A DNA stretch of 25,044 nucleotides from Verrucomicrobia bacterium UBA2970 (GTDB taxonomy: Bacteria > Verrucomicrobiota > Verrucomicrobiia > Limisphaerales > AAA164-E04): positions 1 through 25,044 of the forward strand of contig DEAY01000005.1 of assembly GCA_002348345.1 (NCBI GenBank). Reading direction: 5' to 3'. How positions within the stretch are numbered: position 1 is the stretch's first letter; every line of letters begins with the position of its first letter. Shown here in pieces: positions 1 to 8,419 of the stretch. Under the pieces are notes generated by a model that did not search any database, was not told the DNA's origin, and worked only from the letters and a program-made list of their open reading frames with translations. A program made the position numbers and the translations under genes.

Positions 1-455
1 ACATCGGCCATGGTGATCACATCGGGCCTTAGCCCACGACTCAAACGGTGGGTAATCGCCGCGCCAGAGGTATTGAACTCAAACCCAAAGCGTTGCTGAT
101 ACCGACCGCTGAGCAGGCCTGACCGGGAGGGACTGCAGGTCCCCGCCGTGACGTAGGCGGCCGAGAACCGAACTCCCTCGCCAGCCAACCGGTCGAGATG
201 GGGCGTTGGAATCGTTTCCGAGCCGTAGGGACCGATATCGGCATATCCCAAATCATCGGCGAAAAGCAGGACAATATTCGGTGGCCTCTCCCCCTCGAGC
301 GCGAGCTTCGGAATCTGTTTGAGAATCTGTTCCTTCGCCTCCATCAACTCAGGATCGGGGGTGATGGCAGGCACATCAACCGCTACGGTGGATTGACTGG
401 AGACGGCCATCGGCACCATCAATAGACTCAATCCCAGTCCCCATCGTATCGTCAC
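1..455 (-). CDS. Exported sulfatase, N-terminal part (runs off the left edge)
   Basis: Family S1 sulfatase that would hydrolyse sulfate esters, probably of polysaccharides, outside the cytoplasm. I read a GTG start at 455, which gives a hydrophobic signal peptide over residues 1-20 (MTIRWGLGLSLLMVPMAVSS). The purine-rich GAGGAGG at 468-474 lies 12 bases upstream, a rather long spacing, and an in-frame stop immediately before the GTG excludes a longer protein. The N-terminal metal-binding segment PNIVLLFADDLGY has its Asp pair near residues 67-68. The signature CSPSR has Cys107, which would be oxidised to formylglycine by a maturase not seen in this window. About 151 codons are visible; the C-terminal two thirds lie outside. 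It is divergent from the esterase at 618. Family assignment is firm; the substrate is unknown. Confidence 0.92.
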   Translation of the reverse strand, partial: MTIRWGLGLSLLMVPMAVSSQSTVAVDVPAITPDPELMEAKEQILKQIPKLALEGERPPNIVLLFADDLGYADIGPYGSETIPTPHLDRLAGEGVRFSAAYVTAGTCSPSRSGLLSGRYQQRFGFEFNTSGAAITHRLSRGLRPDVITMAD

Positions 456-617
456 TCAACGCTTCATCCTCCTCAGGCTAACCCCTCGGAAACCGAATTG
501 ACCATCTCATTGAAGCCCAGGCTCACACCGGTGCAGACCGATGTCGCCTTCCAAGGAATCGCTTGCTCCCTCAGTTGTCTTCTCGCTACGCTTCCCCCCC
601 GCAACCATCGATTCGGT
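456..617. promoter_or_regulatory. Divergent intergenic region between sulfatase and esterase
   Basis: These 162 bases separate two genes transcribed away from each other, so promoters for both must lie here or inside the opposing 5' ends. I see no convincing -35/-10 pair or operator. The only clear signal is the GAGGAGG at 468-474 belonging to the minus-strand sulfatase. The reading frame of the esterase stays open through part of this region, but it looks non-coding there. Confidence 0.4.
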
Positions 618-1340
618 ATGACAAATCTCAAACGACTTCTCATCGCCACCATTCTGTTCACCGGATCGTCTTCCCTGATCAGCGCCGAACAGAGGGTTGA
701 ACGCGTTGACATCAAGAGGAGCCTCGAATACCTCCTGTTCCTTCCCCAGCAATACGAGCGGTCCCAATCCTGGCCGCTGATCGTGTTTCTCCACGGTGCC
801 GGGGAACGAGGTTCAAATATCGAGCGGGTCAAAAAACACGGCCCTCCCAAGATCGTCCAGACCAAACCCGGTTTCGAATTCATTGTCGTTTCCCCTCAAT
901 GTCCCGCCAATCAGCGATGGAACGCCCCGGATGTCATGGCACTCGTGCAACACATCAAATCAAGCTACCAGGTGGACCAAGAGCGCATTTACCTCACCGG
1001 ACTGAGCATGGGAGGTTACGGCACCTGGGACACCGCCGCCCGCTACCCATACGAGTTCGCGGCGATTGCGCCGATCTGTGGAGGAGGCAATCCACGCTCC
1101 GCCCGTCGCATCAGCCACCTTCCCACCTGGGTGTTCCACGGAGCGAAGGATCGCATCGTGCCCCTTTCTGAATCACAAGCGATGGTGGCCGGCATGGAAA
1201 AGGCCGGCGGCGCTCCGAAATTAACGATTTATCCGGAAAAAGACCATGATTCCTGGACCGCCTCTTACGCCAACCCGGAACTCTACCGCTGGTTCCTAAA
1301 GCACAAGAAACAGCCTCGACCGGAGCGCCGGCGCCGCTAG
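618..1340 (+). CDS. Exported alpha/beta-hydrolase (phospholipase/carboxylesterase or dienelactone-hydrolase-like)
   Basis: A 240-residue serine esterase of the alpha/beta-hydrolase fold, resembling the prolyl-oligopeptidase-like esterases common near polysaccharide-degrading genes. The start at 618 was chosen because it opens a normal signal peptide (MTNLKRLLIATILFTG, cleavage near SAEQ at 22-25). The frame is open upstream to 498, but that extension puts about 40 non-hydrophobic residues ahead of the signal. The oxyanion region is VFLHGAGERG (57-66). The nucleophile elbow GLSMGG gives Ser130, HGAKDRIVP gives Asp178 and EKDHDSW gives His210, so the triad is complete. The protein ends in a basic RPERRRR tail. 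It converges on the sulfatase ending at 1352, with only 11 bases between the two stop codons. No Shine-Dalgarno sequence is visible. The substrate cannot be told. Confidence 0.88.
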   Translation: MTNLKRLLIATILFTGSSSLISAEQRVERVDIKRSLEYLLFLPQQYERSQSWPLIVFLHGAGERGSNIERVKKHGPPKIVQTKPGFEFIVVSPQCPANQRWNAPDVMALVQHIKSSYQVDQERIYLTGLSMGGYGTWDTAARYPYEFAAIAPICGGGNPRSARRISHLPTWVFHGAKDRIVPLSESQAMVAGMEKAGGAPKLTIYPEKDHDSWTASYANPELYRWFLKHKKQPRPERRRR

Positions 1341-1351
1341 GAAAGATCACC

Positions 1352-2755
1352 TTACATGGGGGCAATCCGACGGGAACCCACATCGGTGGTCAAGAGGACA
1401 TGCTGATCAAAGCTCGCCGCGATCAGATTTGACTTCAAGTCGTTAAAGGCGGCATTGGCCCACAGGTTGTCGAATTCCCAGGGATCCGACTCGAGGTCAT
1501 AGAGTTCCCCGAGACCCGTCCCGTGGTAAAGGGACAGCTTGTGGCGTCCGTTGCGGTACATGGTGGCAAAGCTGCCCGTTCCGCCCGTGAACGCAGCATC
1601 CAGCGCGTCGAAATACTCACTCCGGACCGATTCGCGGATGACCGTCCCGTCCTCTGCTCCACCGGGGTCCAGATAGGGCGTCAACGACCTGCCTTGAACA
1701 TATTCCGGCAGAGGAATCTGCGCCCAGTCAAACAGGGTCGCGGTCAAATCAATCAATTCAACCAGTCCGGCGCAACGTTTGTTCGTGGCAACCCGTCCCG
1801 GGCACGAGACGATCAAAGGAACTCGGACAAGTCCCTCGTAAAAGCGGCAACCTTTGTACATCAGCCCGTGATCGCCCAAGGCTTCCCCGTGATCGCTCAT
1901 GAAAACCACCATCGTGTTTTCCCGCTGCCCCGAGGCCTCCAGCTCGGCGAGAATCCGGGCCAACTGATCGTCGATCAATGCGATCATGGCATAATAGTTC
2001 GCTTGCGCTTCCTTTGCCTTCATATCAGTGGGCGACCTAGGTGAACCTTGAAAATCAACATCAGCAAATTGGATTTGTTGATGCAAATCAGATTCACGGA
2101 AGTGTGGTCCCGGCATCTGCTCGGCGGAGAACTGCTCGGCATAGCTTCTCGGAGGAATGAAGGGAGGGTGGGGATCGTAGGGGTTGACACAAAGCATCCA
2201 AGGAGCACCCTGATTGCCTCGAATGAATTCCAGGGCCATTTCCGAACACCAGGTCGTTTGATGCAGGGCGGCGGGAACGCGATCTTCGCCCTCCCGCAAG
2301 GCATCCAGATCGCCTCCCTTCGAGCGAACCCAGTCCGCGTAATCATGCCCCACAGCCCAATCGTCCCGGGGGGCATGGCTGAATCTCCAGAAAGAGTAGC
2401 CATCGTCAATTCGCGGCTCCGTACGCTTGCCCGCACTCTGAAGATGAAACTTTCCCACCAGCCCACAACGATATCCGGAGTCCGAGAGCAGCTTGGAAAC
2501 CACCGGCGGAAAGTCGGGAAAGCGTTCGTTCCCGTTGCGTGTATTGTGCACCCGCGAGGGGTAAAGGCCGGTGAGAAAACTCGCCCGACTCGGCGTACAA
2601 ATGGGACTCTGGCAATAGGCATGCGTGAAGGCAACCCCCTCTTGCACGAGGGAATCAATCGTGGGCGTTTGGACGAAAGGATTCCCCAGCGCACCAATCG
2701 TGTCGAAGCGTTGCTGGTCCGTACAATACCAAAGAATGTTCGGCCGGGGTTCCAT
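1352..2755 (-). CDS. Sulfatase without signal peptide, last gene of the Tct cluster
   Basis: A full-length (467 residue) family S1 sulfatase. Metal-binding residues are in WYCTDQQ (Asp13), the catalytic cysteine is Cys53 in CTPSR, GKFHL provides a conserved Lys/His pair near 102-104, and FMSDHGEALGDHG carries Asp288-His289. All are expected in an active enzyme. Unlike the partial sulfatase at the left edge, the protein begins directly with MEPRPNILW and has no hydrophobic leader, so it probably works in the cytoplasm on an imported sulfated compound. Its start lies 17 bases after the tctA stop, which suggests co-transcription with the Tct transporter. The inference that the transporter brings in its substrate rests only on this neighbourhood. 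The exact sulfatase subfamily is uncertain. Confidence 0.93.
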   Translation of the reverse strand: MEPRPNILWYCTDQQRFDTIGALGNPFVQTPTIDSLVQEGVAFTHAYCQSPICTPSRASFLTGLYPSRVHNTRNGNERFPDFPPVVSKLLSDSGYRCGLVGKFHLQSAGKRTEPRIDDGYSFWRFSHAPRDDWAVGHDYADWVRSKGGDLDALREGEDRVPAALHQTTWCSEMALEFIRGNQGAPWMLCVNPYDPHPPFIPPRSYAEQFSAEQMPGPHFRESDLHQQIQFADVDFQGSPRSPTDMKAKEAQANYYAMIALIDDQLARILAELEASGQRENTMVVFMSDHGEALGDHGLMYKGCRFYEGLVRVPLIVSCPGRVATNKRCAGLVELIDLTATLFDWAQIPLPEYVQGRSLTPYLDPGGAEDGTVIRESVRSEYFDALDAAFTGGTGSFATMYRNGRHKLSLYHGTGLGELYDLESDPWEFDNLWANAAFNDLKSNLIAASFDQHVLLTTDVGSRRIAPM

Positions 2756-2772
2756 GAGTCCGATTCCGGAAC

Positions 2773-4257
2773 CTATTCTTTTGCTGGCGGATCGCCGAGC
2801 TTAATCGTTCCCCGACGCCTCGCCTTCCAAAGGGCGGTTCCCGCCCCCACCAGAGAGATCAAGATAAAGAGACAGGAAAGGGGCCGGGTCAGCAGGGGAG
2901 CCCAGGATCCACCACTGGCCATCAGGCCCGCACTCAGATTCTCTTCAGCAAGGGGGGCCAACACGAACCCAATGACAAACGGCGCCAACGGGATTGAAAG
3001 GCGTTCCATGCCCCACCCCAGCACGCCAAACCCAACCATCACCCAGACATCGAAGATCCGGTGCCCAAGCGAGTAACTCCCAATGACGCAAAAGAGAAGA
3101 ATGGTAGGCAGGAGGACCCATCGCGGAATTTCACCCAGGGCCGCCATCCGCCGGGCACCGATCAGCATCAACCCCAGCATCACCCCGTTCGCCAGCAAGT
3201 AAGTCACCATCACGACATGCACGATTGCCGGGTGATGGGTGAAAAGCAAAGGACCGGGCTGCAATCCATGGATGATCAGGGCGCCGAGAAGAATCGCATC
3301 GATCACGCTCCCGGGGATGCCCAACGCAATCAAGGGGATCAGAGCCCCTCCCACTGTGGCATTATTTGCGGATTCAGAGGCAATAACCCCCTCTTCAGAG
3401 CCTCGACCAAATTCACCTGGATTGCGTGCGAACCGTTTCGCGACTCCATAAGCGACCGCGGAACCGACGTTGGCTCCGATCCCTGGAAGAATTCCGATTC
3501 CCGTTCCAATCACGGCGGATCGCAGGCCGTTCCAGCCATGCTGTCCAAAGTCTCTCCGATGAATCCCCTCTCCAGAATCCCCCAGGCGAGCCACCTCAGC
3601 CCCCCCTTTTCTTTGGAACAATTCTCGAAACACGCCGTTAATGGCAAAGAGGCCGATGAGCACCGGCAGCAACTTGAAACCATCGGACATCGGTGCCCAG
3701 CCAAGCGTCCACCGCAGTTCCCCGGTCGCCGGAGACATTCCGGGGATCGAGCACAGCATGCCCATGACCCCTGCAAGGATCCCCAAACTGAATTGACGCC
3801 CCTCAACCACGGCGAGCAGAACCAAGGCCATCAAGACCAAACCAAACGACTCGAAGGGCCCCAGGTGGGTGGAGGCCGCCGCAAGGGGCTTGGCCAAGCA
3901 GATCAGGAAGAGGAAGGAAACCATCCCCCCCATGAAAGACGCCCAAATACCCAACGACAGGGCGCGTTTTCCTCTGCCAGAAATGGCCATCGGATAACCG
4001 TCAAGCGTAGTGATCATCGCCGCCGGCGTTCCGGGAATCCTGAGGACTGTCGCACTGATCATCCCTCCGCTGACCGCGCCGACATACATGGACACCAGGA
4101 GAATCAGGGCATGGGAACCACTGAGTTGGAAGGTAAAGGGGAGGGACAGTGCGATGAGCATCGCCCCGGTCAATCCTGGAATCGCTCCCACCACAATCCC
4201 AAGCAAGGTTCCCATGAAGAGAAAACTGACTCCGGACAACGAGGATAGCTCACCCAT
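2773..4257 (-). CDS. tctA: Tripartite tricarboxylate transporter large membrane subunit TctA
   Basis: A 494-residue polytopic membrane protein, the usual length for TctA (about 500). The signature GAIPGLTG near residue 23 and its second copy GILPGIGAN in the middle of the protein are the internal repeat typical of the family. The segment EEGVIASESANNA following the second copy is also diagnostic. Many hydrophobic segments are evident, of the order of ten to twelve. It would form the cation-coupled translocation channel for a carboxylate captured by the periplasmic receptor encoded just upstream. A good Shine-Dalgarno GAGGGA at 4266-4271 sits 8 bases before the ATG. There are 17 bases between the stop of the upstream receptor fusion and this start, and 17 bases between this stop and the sulfatase. 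The transported substrate is not deducible. Confidence 0.95.
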   Translation of the reverse strand: MGELSSLSGVSFLFMGTLLGIVVGAIPGLTGAMLIALSLPFTFQLSGSHALILLVSMYVGAVSGGMISATVLRIPGTPAAMITTLDGYPMAISGRGKRALSLGIWASFMGGMVSFLFLICLAKPLAAASTHLGPFESFGLVLMALVLLAVVEGRQFSLGILAGVMGMLCSIPGMSPATGELRWTLGWAPMSDGFKLLPVLIGLFAINGVFRELFQRKGGAEVARLGDSGEGIHRRDFGQHGWNGLRSAVIGTGIGILPGIGANVGSAVAYGVAKRFARNPGEFGRGSEEGVIASESANNATVGGALIPLIALGIPGSVIDAILLGALIIHGLQPGPLLFTHHPAIVHVVMVTYLLANGVMLGLMLIGARRMAALGEIPRWVLLPTILLFCVIGSYSLGHRIFDVWVMVGFGVLGWGMERLSIPLAPFVIGFVLAPLAEENLSAGLMASGGSWAPLLTRPLSCLFILISLVGAGTALWKARRRGTIKLGDPPAKE

Positions 4258-4274
4258 AACAGCAGTCCCTCGAG

Positions 4275-5642
4275 TTAGGGAAGATCAATTTTCAAAACGG
4301 TTCCAAACACCCAACTGACGCCCAGACTCATGAGAATCGCGAACGCAACAAGCCCGACCACCGGCCGATGACCCTTTTCCGTCAGCAAAAGCCCCAAGCC
4401 AAAGAGAAAGCCGCCCGTCAGCCACTGGAAGGACACCTGCTCGAAACCAAGAAGAACAAGATAGATGAGGAAGAGTGTCGACGCACCGAAAGCGCGGCCC
4501 CAATCCAGCGATGACTCGATCATTTCCCGCGGGGGTCCGCTTCCTTTCGTTCTGAGCGAATGCATCCCTTGCCAAACCACCAGAAAGGCAAACACGACCA
4601 AGAGCCCCCATTCCAAGCCAGGAATCTTGAGCGGACGCCGAATCGCCAGGGCGGCGATGGCCTCCTCCTTTTCGCGCAGTGCCTCCTCCAATTCAACCCC
4701 CTCCAGGATCACCGGCTCAACCTGCATCGCCGCTAGTCGCTCCTTGACCTCCGAATGTTCCATGGCGCTCCGCAGAATGTTGGCGAGCGTCCTTTTCCGT
4801 TCAGGAGCCGTCCCCCGAGGAACCCACCAGAACTGGGTGTTATCAAATCGAAAGGGAACCCCCAATTCCTCCGTCGAGGGAACCTCTGGGATTCGCACCG
4901 ACCTCTCCCGGCTTGCAATCGCCAGCGCACGCAAGCCGCCATCCCGAAATGCCAAAAACTCAGCGACAGAAAAGACCGTCACGTCAGCATGACCACCCAT
5001 CAAAGCCCCAAACCGTTTCGCTCCGCCACCATAGGTAACAAACCGAAACCGCCCATCCTTCGCGGCGGTATGGGATTCCAACAACAAACCGGCAAAGTGA
5101 CTAGGCGCCCCGAGATTCGCAGCAAACCGGATCGACTCTGGCTGCGCGCTCATCTGCTCCAGCAGGGCCGCTAGGTCATTGATCCCGCTCTCTTCGGACA
5201 CCGTGATCACGAGGGACACTCGCCCCGTTCCAAGAATTGGATCAAACGCCTCCGGCCCGTAGGGAACCGTGCCCGAGTACTTCGCCGTAATGATCCCATC
5301 ATGCAGGTTCATGAGGGTGTATCCATCGGCAGGTGCGTGGCGTACCCGTCGACTTCCAATCGTTCCCCCGGCTCCCGGCACATTGATCACGGTAAAAGGC
5401 TCGGGACTCAGGTCCGCCTCATGAATGGCCTTGACGAGAATTCGAACGAAGGTGTCACTCCCCCCGCCGGCGGCAAAGGGAACCACAACCTTGACTGGTC
5501 TTCCGGGAAAAGACTCAGCGGCGGCGTGAGCAACCACTACAGCGATGAACCATTGCATTCCGAGAAGGAAGCTCACCCGCAAGGCTTGGCCTCCAAACCA
5601 AAACCGACCTGGAGACTTCGGGGGGTTCCAGAGGAGAGACAT
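4275..5642 (-). CDS. TctC-TctB fusion: solute receptor joined to small membrane subunit
   Basis: About 455 residues in which two normally separate subunits are continuous. Residues about 20-44 form a hydrophobic leader ending in AHAAAES. Residues about 47-335 are a TctC/Bug-type periplasmic receptor: PVKVVVPFAAGGGSDT, PGAGGTIGSRR, ADGYTL, the GGGAKRFGALMGGHAD segment and the late PERKRTL segment. Residues about 343-455 hold four hydrophobic segments (near 344-364, 386-402, 408-422 and 427-450), matching TctB. The frame is unbroken, so this looks like a real fusion. If the leader is not cleaved, the receptor would be tethered between membrane segments. I prefer the ATG at 5642; a GTG at 5645 is adjacent, and a later start near residue 24 would leave a shorter leader. 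No separate tctB or tctC is present nearby. Confidence 0.88.
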   Translation of the reverse strand: MSLLWNPPKSPGRFWFGGQALRVSFLLGMQWFIAVVVAHAAAESFPGRPVKVVVPFAAGGGSDTFVRILVKAIHEADLSPEPFTVINVPGAGGTIGSRRVRHAPADGYTLMNLHDGIITAKYSGTVPYGPEAFDPILGTGRVSLVITVSEESGINDLAALLEQMSAQPESIRFAANLGAPSHFAGLLLESHTAAKDGRFRFVTYGGGAKRFGALMGGHADVTVFSVAEFLAFRDGGLRALAIASRERSVRIPEVPSTEELGVPFRFDNTQFWWVPRGTAPERKRTLANILRSAMEHSEVKERLAAMQVEPVILEGVELEEALREKEEAIAALAIRRPLKIPGLEWGLLVVFAFLVVWQGMHSLRTKGSGPPREMIESSLDWGRAFGASTLFLIYLVLLGFEQVSFQWLTGGFLFGLGLLLTEKGHRPVVGLVAFAILMSLGVSWVFGTVLKIDLP

Positions 5643-5690
5643 CACATGGCCACTGGATGCAGGAAGATTCGAGGCGGCAACCGCGACGGG

Positions 5691-6707
5691 TCAATCACCG
5701 TAATCAAACCCTAGTTTTTCGAGAATGGATTCGATGAGGGCGACCGGCAACGCGAACGTGGCGACGCGGTCCGATCGGGCGATGTTGACCCCGACCAGCG
5801 CTCCTCTCAGATTAAACAGTCCCCCTCCCATTGCATTCACATCGACGGACACATCATGTTGGATGACGGACTCGAAGCCAGTAAGCCGGGTCGAGGTCTT
5901 GCCACTGAGCCTCTGATTTCGGATCATCTGCCCAAAATAGGTGGAGCGAAACCCCAACACGACCTCCAAATTCAGTTGCTGCTCTCCCCTCAGAATCTCG
6001 AGTAACACGGGCTCGCCTGGATGGAACGAACCGATCTCTTCAATCAGTTGTTCGCGCAAAAGAACCACCTTTCCATTAACGGAACGAATAATATCCCCGC
6101 CCTGCACACCCGCTCGTTCAGCCGCCGTCTCCTCATAGACACGAGCCACCTGAACCCCTCCCAAGGCGATCCCCTCCTGCCCCAATCCCACACCCAGCGC
6201 TCCCCCCACGCGTTCAATCCCTCGACTGTCCGCCCCGATAATCCCCATTCTGATTCGCCGCCTTGAATCGGCGGGAGCAAGCAGAATCGTACCCCTTGAG
6301 TGTTGGGTCTGGTCCTTATGAATCTTGCCCAGATCAAACCTCTCCGGCATCGTGAGAATGGCAAGATCATTGGCCTCATCGACCGCCACCGCCGTCGGAG
6401 GGACTAAACGATGATCTGAAAATCGCACTGCTGTTTGCCAACCCAGTTCACTTGCCTTTGTCAAAACGAGCCATCCGTCTCCCCAGATGGTCCCGAGCGC
6501 CACCACCTCCTCCCCATCCAGAATGCTCACCGTTCGCTCCGCCACGATCGGCTCAAGATCGCCAATGGCCGAGATCGTATTCTTTCCGTTCGTCCGATCA
6601 TCCCGGGAGAGCTTCTCTCGTTGCCCGACGGCCCAGCTCTCGAGCGCGCCCGTGATCAACCCCATCAAGACCAGTGTCTGACCGACTGAAAAAGCCCGAT
6701 TCATCAT
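5691..6707 (-). CDS. Catalytically dead HtrA-like (trypsin-2) protein with PDZ inserted inside the protease domain
   Basis: A 338-residue exported protein (leader near residues 1-27). Residues about 60-165 match the first half of an HtrA-type protease: WGDGWLVLTKASEL stands where the catalytic His motif should be, with Ser86 at the His position, and DEANDLAILTM retains Asp114. Residues about 168-252 are a PDZ domain (VYEETAAERAGVQGGDIIRSVNG). The second half of the protease follows at about 277-332: VIQHDVSVDVNAMGGGLFN then NLRGALVGVNIA and FALPVALIESIL. The catalytic Ser is Gly294. Two of three catalytic residues are therefore lost. The order protease half, PDZ, protease half differs from ordinary HtrA, where PDZ follows the complete protease. 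Its ATG overlaps the TGA of the upstream gene (ATGA), so the two are probably translationally coupled. A binding or regulatory role is inferred. Confidence 0.85.
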   Translation of the reverse strand: MMNRAFSVGQTLVLMGLITGALESWAVGQREKLSRDDRTNGKNTISAIGDLEPIVAERTVSILDGEEVVALGTIWGDGWLVLTKASELGWQTAVRFSDHRLVPPTAVAVDEANDLAILTMPERFDLGKIHKDQTQHSRGTILLAPADSRRRIRMGIIGADSRGIERVGGALGVGLGQEGIALGGVQVARVYEETAAERAGVQGGDIIRSVNGKVVLLREQLIEEIGSFHPGEPVLLEILRGEQQLNLEVVLGFRSTYFGQMIRNQRLSGKTSTRLTGFESVIQHDVSVDVNAMGGGLFNLRGALVGVNIARSDRVATFALPVALIESILEKLGFDYGD

Positions 6708-8419
6708 CGATTCTCTGCCCCGTCACGGCCTCGTCTCCGGGACCTCAACTCGCGGATCTCAACGTCAAGATCAACGAGGGCTCCCTTCCTCATGACCCTT
6801 AGCCGGACCACCTCTCCAATCTTACGACTGCTGATCGCCACCAAATACTCCCAATCATCCTCAATCAGGTAGTCGTCGAATTCGAGAATCACGTCCCCCT
6901 TCTCCAGAGGAGAATCTTTCAATTCGACCTTCATGACGCGAACCCCAGGATGCCCATCCTGAGTGGCAATGCCCAAGCCCCCGCGACCCTGCATGCGTCT
7001 TGGAGGCAGCACCTCACCATTCTTAATTTCCTGCCAGTGGCGCAGAAATGCATCAATGGGGGCATGATAGTTTTGGTCCCAAGGCATTCCGATCCGACTG
7101 TGAATCCCGATCAACTCCCCCTTTGAGTTAAACAGAGCCCCGCCGGAATCCCCTCCAAGGATCCGGCAGTCAGAGCGCATCAAATTGGGCGTCATCGAAA
7201 TCACCCGCCCCATCCGGGCGACCACGCCCCGCTCCGCATCCAGCCCCCCGGGATGGCCCAGTGCGAAACACCAGTCTCCAACCTGCGTGTCACCGATTTG
7301 AGCCAACGAAACATAGGGAAAGGGTCCATCCCCATCGATCTTCACCATCGCGGCATCGGCAAATCGAAAGGCCCCCAAGCTCTTCCCGTCGTGGGTTGAG
7401 CCATCGGCCAGCCGAATTCGAACCTCCCGCCCATACCCGCTGACATGGGCTGCGCTCAGAACATAACCATCCGGCGAAACCAGCACGCCGCCCCCCGTCC
7501 CTCCGTCCACCGCGACGATGGCTTCCTCGACAGAGGCAATTGAGGCCTGCAGGGTTTCTTCAAGCTGAAGGAGATCGGATATCGACTCGGGCGTCTTCCG
7601 GTAAACCGAATCCTCCCACTCCAACTCGACCAACACGGGACGATGATCAGAGGTCACCACATCGTCGACCACCGTCACTTCACGCACCTTCCAGCCGTCC
7701 TGACGGCGCAAAATCACATAGTCAATCACCGACTCGGGAGCCACGGCATCGATCCAACCCGAATCCCACAATGCCTGCATGGGACGACTCCCGGGGCGGG
7801 CATTGAAGTCTCCCGCAAGAATCACCGGCCGGACACTGTCCCAAGGAAGCCATGACTGAATTTGCTGCACTTGTTGCAACCGGGTAGCTTCGTCACGATG
7901 ACAAAGATGGGTACTCCCAACCACGAGTTCGGGCCCCTCGGCGGAGGGCTGAATCGTCGCTGTCAACAGGACCCGTGGCTCCCGTCCAAAGGGGTAAGGC
8001 AGAGGGTGAGTGGTCACCCGCTGCAAGGGGAATCGCGAAAGGAGCGCACAGCCGTAGTGCCCCCCGGCATAAGGCATCGCTGCTCCAAACACCGCATTCA
8101 TATCCGTCATTTCACCAAGCCGTCGAGCCTGGTCAACGCCCTCGGATCGAGTGGTGCCTTGATCCACTTCCTGAAGCGCCACAACATCGGGGTTCAGCTC
8201 TCGAATCCGTTCGGCCAAGCGATCATAATCGAATACTCCATCAGTCCCCTCCCCATGATGAATATTATAGCTCAGCACCCTGAGGCGAAATCCCTCTCCC
8301 CAAGCGATCGGGCTCAGGAGAACGAGGCAGATCAGGCTAAGCGGGATGAACCCTCTCCACCCTCGAGGCATCTCATCCGGAGAACCAATCGCTCCGATGG
8401 ATTTCGTCATCCCTTTCAT
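6704..8419 (-). CDS. Fusion of endonuclease/exonuclease/phosphatase domain, trypsin-like protease and PDZ domain
   Basis: A 571-residue exported protein of three modules. A hydrophobic stretch at about 24-40 (FIPLSLICLVLLSPIAW) acts as signal or anchor. Residues about 46-268 are a DNase-I-like EEP domain with all the usual residues: SYNIHHG (Asn52), LQEVD (Glu84), STHLCH (His171), GDFNARP (Asp204, Asn206), VIDYVIL and TSDHRPV (Asp258-His259). Residues about 295-465 are an HtrA/trypsin-2 protease with an intact triad: LSAAHVSG (His325), FADAAMVKI (Asp355) and GGDSGGALFN (Ser425). Residues about 478-556 are a PDZ domain. The start at 8419 overlaps the upstream stop (ATGA) and has GAGG at 8424-8427. 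EEP domains cleave phosphoesters in nucleic acids, lipids or inositol phosphates; the substrate here is unknown. A covalent phosphoesterase-protease pairing is unusual. Confidence 0.9.
   Translation of the reverse strand: MKGMTKSIGAIGSPDEMPRGWRGFIPLSLICLVLLSPIAWGEGFRLRVLSYNIHHGEGTDGVFDYDRLAERIRELNPDVVALQEVDQGTTRSEGVDQARRLGEMTDMNAVFGAAMPYAGGHYGCALLSRFPLQRVTTHPLPYPFGREPRVLLTATIQPSAEGPELVVGSTHLCHRDEATRLQQVQQIQSWLPWDSVRPVILAGDFNARPGSRPMQALWDSGWIDAVAPESVIDYVILRRQDGWKVREVTVVDDVVTSDHRPVLVELEWEDSVYRKTPESISDLLQLEETLQASIASVEEAIVAVDGGTGGGVLVSPDGYVLSAAHVSGYGREVRIRLADGSTHDGKSLGAFRFADAAMVKIDGDGPFPYVSLAQIGDTQVGDWCFALGHPGGLDAERGVVARMGRVISMTPNLMRSDCRILGGDSGGALFNSKGELIGIHSRIGMPWDQNYHAPIDAFLRHWQEIKNGEVLPPRRMQGRGGLGIATQDGHPGVRVMKVELKDSPLEKGDVILEFDDYLIEDDWEYLVAISSRKIGEVVRLRVMRKGALVDLDVEIRELRSRRRGRDGAENR

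Noticed and set aside
498..617. N-terminal extension of the esterase to an ATG at 498
   Set aside because: It would place about 40 extra residues before a normal signal peptide; the ATG at 618 fits an exported hydrolase better.
2059..2083. Imperfect palindrome CATCAGCAAAT / ATTTGTTGATG inside the sulfatase gene
   Set aside because: The 11-bp stem has one mismatch in the transcript and a 3-base loop. It lies deep in a coding region with no context suggesting a function.
2048..4248. Long plus-strand open frames (2048-3076 and 3061-4248) opposite the sulfatase and tctA
   Set aside because: Both lie opposite well-supported genes, and their predicted proteins are low-complexity and basic with no domain.
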